64,000 bases of DNA from Marisediminicola sp040546025 (GCF_040546025.1 NZ_JBEPNA010000010.1:1-64000); one strand, 5' to 3'; counted from the first letter of the stretch, positions 19,616 to 31,804 are shown. The notes: generated by a model from the sequence alone, not told the origin. Numbers and translations are program-made.

Positions 19616-20761
19616 TCAGCCATGATTTTCATCTGACGACCCGAGACTCCTTTCGATGCCGTTCGTGTTCTCGGGAATGGGGCGAGGGTCCCGTGAGGGT
19701 CCCGAGGCCAGTTCGTTGAGACGGGCCAGTCCCTCGATGGTCTGTCGCTCGCCCAAGACATGCGCGTAGACCTTGAGTGCCGTGCGCGGGTCGTCGCCCA
19801 GCCACTCGGCGACCTGGTTGATCGGGATTCCCGCGCGGAGCCAATTAGAGGCGCAGTAATGCCGCAGCATGTGCGGACGCTTGCGCGGGGCTGTGGCCGA
19901 CCACCGCGTGATGCGCCGATAGAGAGTCATGCGCAGTTGCCGACCCTTCGGGCTTGTGAACAGGTAGGCCTCGGATCGCTTACCCGCTGCCGCTTCGCGC
20001 GCGATCTCGCGCGCCCTATCGGTGAGTGGCACGGCGCGTTCGCCGTTGTCGGTCTTGGGAGCCTTCTCGTCGTATCCCTCCGATTGTGCCCTTCGCACCC
20101 ATGCGGCCGGGAAGGGCGCGTCTTGGAGGTCGGAGACCCGCAGTGCGCGAGTCTCCGACCAGCGCAGCCCTGTCAGGGAGGTCCATTCCGTGACGGTGGC
20201 GTAGTGGGCGGAGAGCGCGCGCTGGGCTTCCAGAGTCGCGGCAAGACTCTCGGTTGTGAACCACTCATCGGCCGGCTTCTGCTTCGCGCCGGGCGGCAGC
20301 TCGACGCTACGCACGGGATGCGTCGCCACGTACTTCTCGCGTAACGCATACGTGAAGAGGGCGCTGAGCGAAGTGCGCATTCTGGCGACGGTGGACCGCT
20401 CCTTGATCTTGAGCTGGTCGGTGAGGAAGTCGAGCACGTCCGCCTCGCTCACGGTGCCGATGGGTCGTGCTCGGAGTTTCGGGGGAATGGCGGCGAGGTT
20501 GTCGCGGTCGGTGCGATGCGAGTGCGCCGCAACCTGGGATACACGTGCATCGAGGAACGCTGCGATCACCTCGTCAAGTGGGGTTCGTGCTTTGCGGGGT
20601 GGCAGGAACGTGCCGAGCTCGAGCGCGCGCTTCTGCTCGCGTTCCCAGGTCTCAGCGTCGCCCTTGAGACGGAACGTCTGCTGAGCGACGATCTCGCCGC
20701 CGCTCTTGATGCGTGCTTTCCAGCGCGCCGATCCGTCCTTGAGGGTGCGCTTCTCGATCAC
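19616..20761 (-). CDS. int: Tyrosine-family site-specific integrase of the island
   Basis: A 381-aa recombinase that integrates and excises the island at tRNA-Ser. It has an arm-binding N-terminal domain (about 1-60), a SAM-like core-binding domain (65-155) and a catalytic domain (165-345). Catalytic residues visible are R200 (TGLRWSE), K236, the HxxR box at 297-300 (HMLRHY) and Y332 (TALKVYAHV). The usual LGH is LGD here. The GTG start at 20761 overlaps the TGA of the small HTH gene, so both are translated together. The gene points towards attL. Confidence 0.93.
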   Translation of the reverse strand: MIEKRTLKDGSARWKARIKSGGEIVAQQTFRLKGDAETWEREQKRALELGTFLPPRKARTPLDEVIAAFLDARVSQVAAHSHRTDRDNLAAIPPKLRARPIGTVSEADVLDFLTDQLKIKERSTVARMRTSLSALFTYALREKYVATHPVRSVELPPGAKQKPADEWFTTESLAATLEAQRALSAHYATVTEWTSLTGLRWSETRALRVSDLQDAPFPAAWVRRAQSEGYDEKAPKTDNGERAVPLTDRAREIAREAAAGKRSEAYLFTSPKGRQLRMTLYRRITRWSATAPRKRPHMLRHYCASNWLRAGIPINQVAEWLGDDPRTALKVYAHVLGERQTIEGLARLNELASGPSRDPRPIPENTNGIERSLGSSDENHG

Positions 20762-20970
20762 CTGTTGCTCCTCGGATGTGCGAGCGCCTCGATTGCGGCG
20801 ACGGGGTAGAGTCGTCGGCTACCAGTCACGACGGGTTCCACCGGCGAACGCCCTGTCTTCGCCAGCCTCCCCAACGTCGACGGATGGACCCGCAACGCAT
20901 TCGCGGCCTCTGCTTCGGTGAAGAACAGCCGCTCCTGCGGTGCGGATCCCTCAGTTCTCTTAGTGTCCAC
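20758..20970 (-). CDS. Excisionase-like small HTH protein (MerR/AlpA-type fold)
   Basis: A 70-aa protein with a winged-HTH core (FFTEAEAANALRVHPSTLGRLAKTGRSPVEPVVTGSRRLYPVAAIEAL), as in excisionases and DNA-binding proteins of the helix_turn_helix_17 group. Its stop overlaps the integrase start, so it is the first gene of the int operon. It probably sets recombination direction or regulates int. A 32-bp operator-like palindrome lies 35 bp upstream of its ATG. Confidence 0.75.
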   Translation of the reverse strand: MDTKRTEGSAPQERLFFTEAEAANALRVHPSTLGRLAKTGRSPVEPVVTGSRRLYPVAAIEALAHPRSNR

Positions 20971-21005
20971 GAGCGCCTCCCATGCTCAAACGTGTGTATG
21001 CGCCA

Positions 21006-21037
21006 ATACACGCGATTAGACCATATATCGCGTGTAT
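21006..21037. promoter_or_regulatory. Island control operator (11-bp inverted repeat)
   Basis: ATACACGCGAT, a 10-bp spacer, and ATCGCGTGTAT form a perfect inverted repeat in the divergent region between the int operon and the gene at 21083. The same half site occurs at 28302-28312 next to the relaxase ribosome site. A third degenerate half (CGTGTGTATG) precedes it at 20991-21000. Confidence 0.65.
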
Positions 21038-21069
21038 GCGCAAGACCATCAGTTTGTAGTGCATGCCGA

Positions 21070-21075
21070 TACAAT
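21070..21075 (+). promoter_or_regulatory. -10 box of a probable leaderless transcript
   Basis: TACAAT ends 7 nt before the ATG at 21083. No properly spaced ribosome site exists, so the message of the gene at 21083 probably starts at its ATG. Confidence 0.45.
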
Positions 21076-21082
21076 CTGGAGC

Positions 21083-21796
21083 ATGAGGGAATCGAGTTCG
21101 CCGTATGCGCGTCAGGACGCGGACGGCATGATCTTGCAGGAAGACCTGCCGGACGGGTGGCACCTGCCTACCCGGTTCCCAGGCGAACGCAGCGACGATG
21201 CCAGCACGCAGATCGACGCGATCCTCGGCTACGACGACTCGAATACTGCGGGCCCGAACGCGGATGAGTCCGATGGCTCGACGCAGGACGAGACCACCGA
21301 CGGACGGTGGCGCTATGTCGAGCACTCAGTAACAGGCACTCGCGTATTCCTTCGCTTGCAACGTCAGATGTTCGCTGTGCCGGAGGAGGTGCGCATCACC
21401 GGAGTCGTCTACCTGCCCTGGCGCCCCGGCGACCCCATAACTAGCCGACTCCTACGTGAACTACCGACCGCGCAGATCGAGGCCGCGATCAACAAGCGCC
21501 TGTTCGCCATGAAGCGGAAGCACACGATCACGGGTGGGAAGATCACCTTGCCCAGTGGACGGAAGATCGCCGAGCGCGACCTGCTCAAACCCCTCGGCGG
21601 CACCGCAAAACAGGACCCCGATTTCTACCAGCGAGTCGCCCTTCAGCATGGGCGTCTGGTGCAGCAGGACGACAAGAACCCGAGCGCCACCATGGCGCAG
21701 ATCAACGGCGTCGCCCTCACCACCGCACAGGGCTGGGTTGCCAAGGCACGGACGCGAAGGTTGCTGCCGCCTGGGCGCCGCGGACGTGCCGGGTAG
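21083..21796 (+). CDS. Island protein with C-terminal helix-turn-helix, function unknown
   Basis: A 237-aa protein. Residues 1-75 are acidic and probably disordered, the middle contains a W/R/V-rich beta segment (GTRVFLRLQRQMFAVPEEVRITGVVYLP), and the C-terminus is an HTH-like region (ALQHGRLVQQDDKNPSATMAQINGVALTTAQGWVAKARTRRLLPPGR). Similar proteins accompany integrases in actinobacterial integrative elements; their role is not known to me. The ATG at 21083 lies 7 nt after TACAAT. An earlier in-frame start at 21032 would fall inside the operator palindrome. It may be the protein that binds the AATACACGCGAT sites. Confidence 0.6.
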   Translation: MRESSSPYARQDADGMILQEDLPDGWHLPTRFPGERSDDASTQIDAILGYDDSNTAGPNADESDGSTQDETTDGRWRYVEHSVTGTRVFLRLQRQMFAVPEEVRITGVVYLPWRPGDPITSRLLRELPTAQIEAAINKRLFAMKRKHTITGGKITLPSGRKIAERDLLKPLGGTAKQDPDFYQRVALQHGRLVQQDDKNPSATMAQINGVALTTAQGWVAKARTRRLLPPGRRGRAG

Positions 21797-21804
21797 GGTT
21801 CCGG

Positions 21805-21847
21805 GCCGACCACGATAGATCCGGTTTCGTGGCCATAAGTGGTCGGC
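21805..21847. terminator. Inverted repeat between convergent genes, possible bidirectional terminator
   Basis: GCCGACCAC and GTGGTCGGC (9 bp, perfect) enclose a smaller pair CCACGA/TCGTGG. It lies between the 3' ends of the HTH gene and the HEPN gene. There is no U tract, so a terminator role is only suggested. Confidence 0.35.
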
Positions 21848-21977
21848 GCACTGAGAGCCTCGCACTTAAGGGCGAGATTCGCGATCCCAAGGCAGAATAC
21901 TGGAAGTCGAAACAGGTCAGCTTGCGATTCTGAGCACCTTTGCTGGCAATCGGTGGCCCTGCCTCTGGAACATTCGT

Positions 21978-23237
21978 TCACGGGACGTGAAAGATTGGGC
22001 CGCGCCGGTGCCACTTCGCGTGCTTGTTGCCGAGGTCTGTGGCTGCCAGCGAAAGAATGCGGCCGGAGGCACCGAAGTGCGCCAAGAGCGCAAGGACCAA
22101 CATAATCCGGTTGGCGCGTCGTGTTGCGCGGAGCAGCGTGTCATCTGTCCAGATTCCCGTACTTCCGGAACCGTGGGCGATGGCATTTCGGACCTCCATG
22201 AAGACGGGAACCCACTTGTCGGCCTGGAGGAAGGCGTTGCCAAGGACGATCGGGCCCAGATGACGGACCATCTCGCCGACCTTGGCGCGGAGTGGTGTCG
22301 CGTTCAGAGTGCCTTTCACCGCCTGAAGCAACGCTGTCTTCACAGCAGGGTCGATCTCGGTCGCCTCGATCGCGTTCGTGGCGGTGTTGACGTCTGCTTT
22401 ACTGAACCGTCGGGGCAAGTTGATAGACAAGCTGAGCAGCCGGTCCAAAGCAGCAGCGCTCATCGCGAGGTCCGCCTCCACCAAACTCGGTGGTGCATAG
22501 CTCAACGCGGCGGCGATCTCAGTGACGGGTCGCAGCATTCTTCGTGCTTCCCACCAGCGCTCGATCACTAGGACAGCGCCAGGCCCTATCAGGGAGACGA
22601 ACGGCCGACTGATGCGATGGCCCGGCGGCACTGCGCGTGGGAAACGGACGCGACCGTGGACAACGGCGATCTCCCCAGAGGAGGTCTTGACGTTCAGCGC
22701 GCCACGTCCGCTCGGCTCGTCCACAAGGAAGGTCAAAAGGTCCTGAAACACAGCGAAATGCACCTCAAATTCGTCGAGCGGGGCGCATTCTTCGGTGGCG
22801 ATCGTCAGGGATGCTCCGTCGACCGCGATGGAAAGACTCATTGGGCGTGTGCGGTCAAAGCCAGGGATCGTGATTGGCCCAACAGCGGCGTGCAGGGCGG
22901 CTATATTCACCGGTGTGCAAGCGATCGCGAGGTGCTCAAACGTCGTGGACACCTCGGCGACAAGTTCAGGGATATCGTCGACGCCAACCCAGATTTGGTC
23001 GACCCGAAATTCCGTTGGGCCCATCGCTTGACCGCTCAGGACCGATTTCTGTCCGTTCAGTTCCGTGCGCAACTTCACCCATGGGCTCGCCGAATTGTAT
23101 GGGAAGCCGTTTGCTATGCGAAGCATCAGGCGGTCACCAACCACAAGCGTCTCGGCCAGCTCAGCGTTCGCTCGGCCCTCAGCGGTGATCATGAGACTCG
23201 GCACTGGCCAGGGAAAGTCGGAGGCGAACAGTGTCAT
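21978..23237 (-). CDS. HEPN-domain protein resembling ApeA, probable abortive-infection RNase
   Basis: A 419-aa protein. The N-terminal half is beta-rich with the pattern of ApeA N-terminal domains (an ITxEG..L segment, FRVDQIWVGVDDIPEL, and FEVHFAVFQDLLTFLVDEP). The C-terminal half is helical with the HEPN Rx4H motif at R350-H355 (EVRNAIAHG). HEPN proteins of this type act as RNases that stop growth on phage infection. The gene is last in a four-gene operon, 9 bp after the GIY-YIG helicase stop, so it is co-expressed with a restriction system. The Rx4H motif is seen directly; ApeA kinship is by pattern and not tested. Confidence 0.6.
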   Translation of the reverse strand: MTLFASDFPWPVPSLMITAEGRANAELAETLVVGDRLMLRIANGFPYNSASPWVKLRTELNGQKSVLSGQAMGPTEFRVDQIWVGVDDIPELVAEVSTTFEHLAIACTPVNIAALHAAVGPITIPGFDRTRPMSLSIAVDGASLTIATEECAPLDEFEVHFAVFQDLLTFLVDEPSGRGALNVKTSSGEIAVVHGRVRFPRAVPPGHRISRPFVSLIGPGAVLVIERWWEARRMLRPVTEIAAALSYAPPSLVEADLAMSAAALDRLLSLSINLPRRFSKADVNTATNAIEATEIDPAVKTALLQAVKGTLNATPLRAKVGEMVRHLGPIVLGNAFLQADKWVPVFMEVRNAIAHGSGSTGIWTDDTLLRATRRANRIMLVLALLAHFGASGRILSLAATDLGNKHAKWHRRGPIFHVP

Positions 23238-23246
23238 GTGCTTGTT

Positions 23247-25782
<2,536 letters not shown>

Positions 25783-25799
<17 letters not shown>

Positions 25800-27465
25800 C
25801 GTTCGACGTGACTAACTCGTTGCTGGGTCGCTCTGCGATCATCGACTCGATGAAGCTGATCTCTGATTGTTCGATCCCATATCGCTGATACAAAGCCTCG
25901 TCAGTCCATACCCGGTCGAAGGGCAGTACAGGAACAAAATGATACGAGTCGCGCGTGATGTTTTGAGTGATCTTCCGAAGTGATACCAGGAAGCGCACAA
26001 ATCGCGTTCGCATGAAGGCAGCCAGGTTCTTGGCCTGCTCCTCCGAATCGCAGACACCGATCACGAGATAGGTTTCCGTGCATGCCGAACTTGGGCCAGC
26101 GACCACCGGCTCGCCGAGAATCGTCACATCGTCCCGACCGCTCGTTCCATGAGCCTTGACGAGCAAGACCTTCCATCGATCGATCCACTCCACATTGCTG
26201 GAGATGACGCTGCGCTCCATATAGGAGGTCTGCTGATTCCCGTAAACCAGCACCGAATCCTTCATTCCAGCAGGACTAGTCTTGCCTCGCTGGTTCGTAA
26301 GGCCGAACGGCTTCCTTGCCGAAACCTGATCACCGAGGCTCGGCTCGACGGCGCCTCCGAGTCGAAAGCCTGCCACCTTGTCCAGAATCTTCACGGCTTC
26401 GTTCCGCCGAACCAGGACGTCGTACGCATCGAGCCGCCTGGTAACCGGGGTTCCGACGACCTCGTTGCCGATCATGGTGACTACTTCGCAGCCCGCAAGG
26501 TGATCGCGCCCCCATAGCCAGTACGAGACCCCTCCACGGATCTTCACACCAGGGAAAACATCATAGAGCTGCGGGAAGTCGACCAGTTTGACGAAGCGGT
26601 GGTCATGGAGCATTTTGTCGCGGAACTCGTCCAGACCCTTACCGCCCGAGAACCAACGGGATGGCGTAATCATCGAGACATATTGGGGCTCAAGCGCGAG
26701 GGCTGCCTTGACAAACAGGTTGTAAATCGGAGTCGCGGAAGCGCCGTTTCCGCCGCCTCCGTCGCCCAATTGGTAGGGCGGATTGCCGATTACGACGTCG
26801 AAATGCATGTTGGCTCCAAACAGTTGCGCGATTCGCGTCTTGATGTCCGTGGTGTGGATGAAGGCGTAGGCGTGAGACTCGAGTCCGCCGCCTCGTGCGT
26901 ACTCGGCCTCGTTCGCCCCGCAAAACTCGCAGCGCCCCGTATCGATGAGCTCGACGATGATCTCACCGCCCTGGGTTGGGTCAATCTGCCGCTCGCGCTT
27001 ACGTCCGCCCCACGTGTGCTCGGTGCGTGCGAACCAGATGTTGCCGTCCTCGGAAGTGAACGACTTTGCGATGGAGTGCTTGCCGTTCGCCCGCTTCGAG
27101 CAGTAAAGACTGCGGCGGGCGAGCATCGAGGTGAGCTGCGTGATCCCGATTCCGAAGACCTGCTTCGTCAGAATGTGGTCAACACGCTCCCGGAGGTCCG
27201 GGATCGTCGTCGCGAGCCCATCAGTCAGCCGTGAGGCGATCTCTCGGAGAAACACCCCCGACTTCGTGAACGGGTCGAGAAACGTCAGGGTCGAATCGGC
27301 CCAGATGCTCGCGCCGTGGTGTTCCTCGGCCCACGCGATTTCCAGCGAGTCGAGCATCTGGTTGGCGAGCTCTGGTGGAGTGAACACTTCATCGTTCGAT
27401 AGGTTCGCGATGCAGGTGAGCACGTCCGGATTCCGGCTTCGGAGTGTGAAGGTCGCCTGGTTCAT
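25783..27465 (-). CDS. Eco57I-type N6-adenine DNA methylase with specificity region
   Basis: A 560-aa subunit. DEVFTPPELANQMLD at 25-39 is the typical entry motif, FLDPFTKSGVFL (63-74) is the SAM motif I, and IGNPPYQ (226-232) is the catalytic NPPY motif of amino-methylases. A CxxC pair at 179/182 may bind zinc. The C-terminal half (about 330-520) is probably the target-recognition domain. It should methylate adenine in the system's recognition sequence. The ATG overlaps the stop of the small methylase subunit (ATGA), and its end overlaps the helicase gene. Confidence 0.8.
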
Positions 27466-28100
27466 GACGCGATCTGCTCGACGGTCATAGCCGGATACTC
27501 CTTCGTCGGCCTAAAGATCTCGGTCTCCTCAAGGTGGTCCCAGAGCGTGCCCTGGAACGAGGCGCGCTGAGTGAGGTTGTCGTATCGGAAGTCGCGGCGC
27601 TGGAATTTACCCTTCCCGAGGTAGCCCCATTCAGGGAAGACGATGGGTTCGCCTTCGGCGGTTGTCATACTGAGGGCGTCGCCCCGAATGATGTTCGCGG
27701 CGAGGACGCGCTCCGCAGCCCGGTGCCAGTCATCACTCGGCTTCGCATTGAGGTAGCTGGCAAACACATCAACGAGGTTCTCGCGACATTCGACAGCGTT
27801 GTCCGTGAGTAGCTCGATCCCGTAGATGCACATCAGGGCCAGGAGAGCTTGGTGCCGCCGTTCGAAATCCGACTTGCCGTATCGCGCTTCGACAGTGGCA
27901 AGCTTTCGCCGGAGAACTGGTACGAGGAAGTTGCCCGAACCACACGCGGGCTCCAACACGCGCGAATCGATGCGCTCGGACTCAGCTTTGACGAGGTCGA
28001 GCATGTCGTCGACCATCCAGTTGGGCGTGAAGACCTCGCCGTGGTCTGCGACACGCTGCTTCGACTTGACGAGGCGCGCGGAGGATTGGTTGGTTGTCAT
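27462..28100 (-). CDS. Small methylase subunit with SAM motif only
   Basis: A 212-aa protein with GEVFTPNWMVDDMLDLV at 21-37 and an intact SAM-binding motif I (VLEPACGSGNFLVPVL, 48-63). A motif III-like NIIRGDAL follows, but the NPPY catalytic motif is absent. It is therefore either a cofactor-binding or scaffold partner of the following methylase, or a regulator. I start at the ATG at 28100, which has GAGGGGG upstream; longer upstream readings lack support. First gene of the four-gene defence operon. Confidence 0.72.
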   Translation of the reverse strand: MTTNQSSARLVKSKQRVADHGEVFTPNWMVDDMLDLVKAESERIDSRVLEPACGSGNFLVPVLRRKLATVEARYGKSDFERRHQALLALMCIYGIELLTDNAVECRENLVDVFASYLNAKPSDDWHRAAERVLAANIIRGDALSMTTAEGEPIVFPEWGYLGKGKFQRRDFRYDNLTQRASFQGTLWDHLEETEIFRPTKEYPAMTVEQIAS

Positions 28101-28321
28101 CGATCCCCCTCTTATCTTCCTGTGCTCTTCGAGTGTAGTGACGGGCTCGGACAGCACCGGAGACAAGGTCGCATGTTGGCGCAGTACCGCTGCCTTGTTC
28201 TCTCATCGTTCCGACTGCCCTGACGTATTTGTCCTACTCCGCAGACCTGCTGATCCCTCTAACTCAGTTGAATGTACGTATGCTACCGTAGGTAGTGGCA
28301 AATACACGCGATAATTAAGGG
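28101..28321. other. Divergent intergenic region, restriction operon / relaxase
   Basis: These 221 bp hold the opposed promoters of the restriction operon and the relaxase gene, and the half operator at 28301-28314. An origin of transfer would be expected near here or at the relaxase gene. I see no nick site or strong inverted repeat that I can name. Confidence 0.4.
28301..28314. promoter_or_regulatory. Half site of the island operator upstream of the relaxase gene
   Basis: AATACACGCGATAA repeats the half site found at 21005-21037. It ends 3 bp before the AAGGGG ribosome site of the relaxase gene, a position that suits repression of mobilization. Confidence 0.55.
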
Positions 28322-28327
28322 GTGACG

Positions 28328-31300
28328 ATGCAGGGCGGCGTGATCCTATTCAGGGGCTCCGGCACAGACGCGCGTCGCTACTTGGAATCAGACCGTTCCC
28401 GCGCTGACGAGTATTACTTGGAGGGCCGTATAGCCCTGGCGGAGTTCTCCGTGGTCGGCGGTAAGGGTGCCGTGGTCGGTGAGGGCGTGCTGACACCCGA
28501 CCAGTACGCCCAATGGGTCGATTGGATCAACCCGATCACGCGGGAGTCGATGGGTAAGCCACGTCTGCCAGGGAATGGGCGGCGGGGTTCTCCGCGGTTT
28601 GCGGAGATTGTGGTGAACGCCCCCAAATCCCTGTCGATCGCCGCTGCCCTGCACCCGGAAGTGTCCGAGGCCTTGGATGCGGCACAGCGCGACGCGATGG
28701 GGGAAATCCGGCGTTGGCTCGGTCAGCACTCGATCACCAGGATCGGCCCGCGGGGGAATCAGGAGGTGGTGCCGGTCGAGCAACTCGAAACCGTTTCCGT
28801 GGTGCACAAGACCTCCCGCGCTGGTGACCCACACCGACACATCCACTTCCAGATCGGCGCGCGCGTCTGGGCGGCCGGCGCCTGGCGGGGTTTGGACACG
28901 GGAGCGTTGTTCAAACAACAGGGCGCGATTCGTGCGTTGGGTACGGCGGTGATCGCCGCGCACCCGCGACTCGCGGCAGTTCTCGACGCTCACGGCCTGA
29001 CCCTCGATCCTGTCACCGGCGAGGTCGCGGAGTTGCAGCCCTACAACGCGGTCATGTCGAAGCGAGGCAAGCAGGTTGCGCGGAACCTGGCGCGGTTCGA
29101 GGAGGAATGGCGGGCATCGCATCCAGAGCGAGGGCCCGGCCCGGTAGCCAGGTCGAGGCTGACCGCGATGGCGTGGGGGCATGAACGGCCGCACAAAAGG
29201 CCGGCTGCGTTTGGCCACGAGGACGCCTGGCGCGCTGAGCTGCATCACGCCGGCTACCGGCCGAACCCACAGCGCATGATCGTGCAACCGGCGGTGTCGC
29301 TGGATGACCTGAGCCTGCAACAGGTCGCGTCGCGGGCGCTGGACCGCTGCGCCGCCGCAGCATCGACCTGGACCGTGCACAACATCCAAGAGCACGCCAC
29401 ACGCATCATCACGGAGACCGGCGTGCAATCCGATCCGAAAGCACTGAGCCGCTTTGTTGCGATCACCACTCGCCTCGCGTACGAAGATTGCCTCTCCGTG
29501 CTTCCCCCCGGCGCGGCCCAACCCGAGCACGTCGCGCACCTCACATCGCTGCATGTGGTTGCGGTCGAGACGAGCCTGCGTGACATGCTCCAAGCACGCG
29601 CGAACGCTGGCACGAGCCGTGTATCGGACTCGACCCACTTGGTGGCCGAGCAAGCGTTGGACGACGGACAAGTGCAAGCCGCTACTGCCATTGCTTCTGC
29701 TGACCCCCTCGTGGTGGTCGAAGGCGCGGCGGGAGCGGGGAAGACCAAGATGCTCGGTGCCGCTATCGAAGCCGCAGCAGAGCATGGGCGCTGGGTGCGG
29801 GTCGCGACACCGACCAAGAAGGCTGCCGAGGTTGCCCGCCATGAACTCGGCGTTCCCGCCGACAGTGTGGCGAAGCTTGTTCACGAGCACGGTTGGCGGT
29901 GGAACAGCGACGGCGTCTGGACCCGTCTCGCGCCCGGTGACATCGACCCCAGCACAGGTGTCACCTATAGCGGTCCAACGAATGCGGCACAGTTAGCGCG
30001 AGGTGAGCGGATCGTGGTGGACGAAGCTGGAATTCTCGACCAGGACACTGCCCTTGCCCTGCTCGCTGTTGCAGACGAGTACGGGGCAACCCTCGCCCTC
30101 GTCGGTGACCGAGCGCAGCTCGCTGCCGTGGGTCGCGGCGGGGTGCTCGACATGGCTGCGCAGATCAGTAGTCGTGTGTTCGGCATTAAGACTGTGCATC
30201 GCTTCACTGACCCGGTGTACGCCGAACTCACCCTGGCAATGCGGGAAGGTCGGAACCCTTCGCTCGTGTTCGACCGGTTGCACGCTCTCGGCCTGGTCGT
30301 CGTGCACAACAGCAGCGAAGATGTGCACGACGTGATCGCCCGTGATGCTAGCGAGGGGGATGCGATCATCGTCTCGACCAACGAAGAGGCGCGAGAACTG
30401 AACGCACGCATCCGTGAGGAGCGGGTGCGTGTCGGGCTGATCGATGACGTCCGCACGGTGGCTGGCAACGACGGTCTGTTGTTTGGTCGCGGTGACGTGA
30501 TCCAGACCCGTCGCAACGATGCCGACGTGCAGGTCGCGAATCGGCAGACCTGGACTGTGAAGGATGTCGGTGATGATGGGGCTGTCTGGGTGGCAGAGAA
30601 CGGCAGCGGGCGGAAGCATCAACGCACTGTTCGACTTCCGGCTGAGTATGTCGCTGAGCACACGCACCTCGCCTACGCATCCACCGCCTATGGCGTGCAA
30701 GGCACGACCGTGCCCGAAGCGCATACCGTTTTGAGCGATGCGCTCGACGCCTCCGGCGTCTACGTCGGAATGACCCGCGGCCGCGAGAGCAACCGCCTGC
30801 ATATCGTCGCGACCGATCTGGACGACGCTCGTGAGCATTTCACGGCCGCACTCGAGCGAGTCCGTGCCGACCGGGGACTTGTCGCGGCAACCCGGACCGC
30901 TAGTTCGGCTGTGGCCGGACTCGCGGCCGGCGGTCCGGTTCGCTTGGTGAACGACGAACGCGCCCGCCTTGTCAAAGAGATCGAACGTGCCGATGCGCAG
31001 GCGGGCAAGTGGAAGCGAGCAGCAGCCGCACTGGAGGTGCAGAAGCGCAAGCACCAGGCAGAAGTTGACGAACAGCGGACACTCCTTGATTCGGCAGAAG
31101 GCAACGCGGAGAGGATCCGCGCCGAAGTCGCCACCTCGCTGATGACGCAGGCGGCAGACGATGGGGTGGCCTTTCTCGTGGCTCGGGAACGCATGTGGGA
31201 CGCGTCGAACACTCGCCCTTCACCCATCCTGCGCCGATCCGCCGACCGCAGGCGGACTCAGGCGGTCCGCGAATACGACGATCAGGAGGCGGCCGTACGT

Positions 31301-31753
31301 CGCCGTTGGGGATCGACGCCTGTGACCCCCAGAGCGGTGCAGGCGTGGGCAGAGACTGCCGTCGGCCGCCTCGTCGAGGACGACTCACGCATGCTCGATG
31401 CGCAGCGGCACGTCGCGCAGGTAAAGGAAGAGTCGCAAGACCTTCACGCGCGGCAGGGGAGTGATCGCGACGCGCTCCGCATTGGTATCTGCGCCCGCAC
31501 CCGTATCTCGGGTAGCGTCACGACCCACGCCGTTGAATGGGCCAAGCGGGCCGAGCAGGCGCGCAGTCTTCTCGCGCAGATCGATGCGCTACCTATCGAC
31601 CAAGTGGCGACCCTCATCCGTGAACAAGCGGAAGCGCAGGTGGCGGCTGACCACGCTGCTGTGGATCGTGCTGCTCGCGGCCGAGCATCAGGGTACGAAT
31701 CGCTGCATCAAGTTCAACATAGACAAGAGCTGGACCATGGAATCGTAAGGTAG
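28328..31753 (+). CDS. MobF-family relaxase-helicase (TraA/TrwC-like)
   Basis: A 1141-aa conjugation enzyme that nicks the origin of transfer and unwinds DNA. The N-terminal relaxase domain has a tyrosine cluster (DEYYLEG near residue 32) and the metal-binding three-histidine motif PHRHIHF (about 168-174). It is followed by a RecD/TraI-type helicase with Walker A EGAAGAGKTKM (about 465), Walker B VVDEAG, LVGDRAQLAAVG, and the distal YGVQGTTVPEAH and VYVGMTRGRESN motifs. The last 250 residues are charged and coiled-coil-like. The ATG at 28328 has AAGGGG 5 nt upstream; the GTG at 28322 overlaps that site. No coupling protein is encoded nearby. Confidence 0.9.
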   Translation: MQGGVILFRGSGTDARRYLESDRSRADEYYLEGRIALAEFSVVGGKGAVVGEGVLTPDQYAQWVDWINPITRESMGKPRLPGNGRRGSPRFAEIVVNAPKSLSIAAALHPEVSEALDAAQRDAMGEIRRWLGQHSITRIGPRGNQEVVPVEQLETVSVVHKTSRAGDPHRHIHFQIGARVWAAGAWRGLDTGALFKQQGAIRALGTAVIAAHPRLAAVLDAHGLTLDPVTGEVAELQPYNAVMSKRGKQVARNLARFEEEWRASHPERGPGPVARSRLTAMAWGHERPHKRPAAFGHEDAWRAELHHAGYRPNPQRMIVQPAVSLDDLSLQQVASRALDRCAAAASTWTVHNIQEHATRIITETGVQSDPKALSRFVAITTRLAYEDCLSVLPPGAAQPEHVAHLTSLHVVAVETSLRDMLQARANAGTSRVSDSTHLVAEQALDDGQVQAATAIASADPLVVVEGAAGAGKTKMLGAAIEAAAEHGRWVRVATPTKKAAEVARHELGVPADSVAKLVHEHGWRWNSDGVWTRLAPGDIDPSTGVTYSGPTNAAQLARGERIVVDEAGILDQDTALALLAVADEYGATLALVGDRAQLAAVGRGGVLDMAAQISSRVFGIKTVHRFTDPVYAELTLAMREGRNPSLVFDRLHALGLVVVHNSSEDVHDVIARDASEGDAIIVSTNEEARELNARIREERVRVGLIDDVRTVAGNDGLLFGRGDVIQTRRNDADVQVANRQTWTVKDVGDDGAVWVAENGSGRKHQRTVRLPAEYVAEHTHLAYASTAYGVQGTTVPEAHTVLSDALDASGVYVGMTRGRESNRLHIVATDLDDAREHFTAALERVRADRGLVAATRTASSAVAGLAAGGPVRLVNDERARLVKEIERADAQAGKWKRAAAALEVQKRKHQAEVDEQRTLLDSAEGNAERIRAEVATSLMTQAADDGVAFLVARERMWDASNTRPSPILRRSADRRRTQAVREYDDQEAAVRRRWGSTPVTPRAVQAWAETAVGRLVEDDSRMLDAQRHVAQVKEESQDLHARQGSDRDALRIGICARTRISGSVTTHAVEWAKRAEQARSLLAQIDALPIDQVATLIREQAEAQVAADHAAVDRAARGRASGYESLHQVQHRQELDHGIVR

Positions 31754-31782
31754 TTTGAGCCTTCGGTAGACTGGGCCGAGTC

Positions 31783-31804
31783 GTGTGAAGTACAGTGTGA
31801 AGTA
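31783..31804. repeat. Direct repeat upstream of the three-gene cassette
   Basis: GTGTGAAGTA occurs twice with 12-bp spacing, the second copy ending on the first base of the ATG at 31804. One helical turn between repeats suits binding of a regulator, possibly the HTH protein of the cassette itself. Confidence 0.5.

Noticed and set aside
28101..28321. Origin of transfer
   Set aside because: This is the expected neighbourhood, but I see no nick-site consensus or strong inverted repeat apart from the half operator, so no oriT is claimed.
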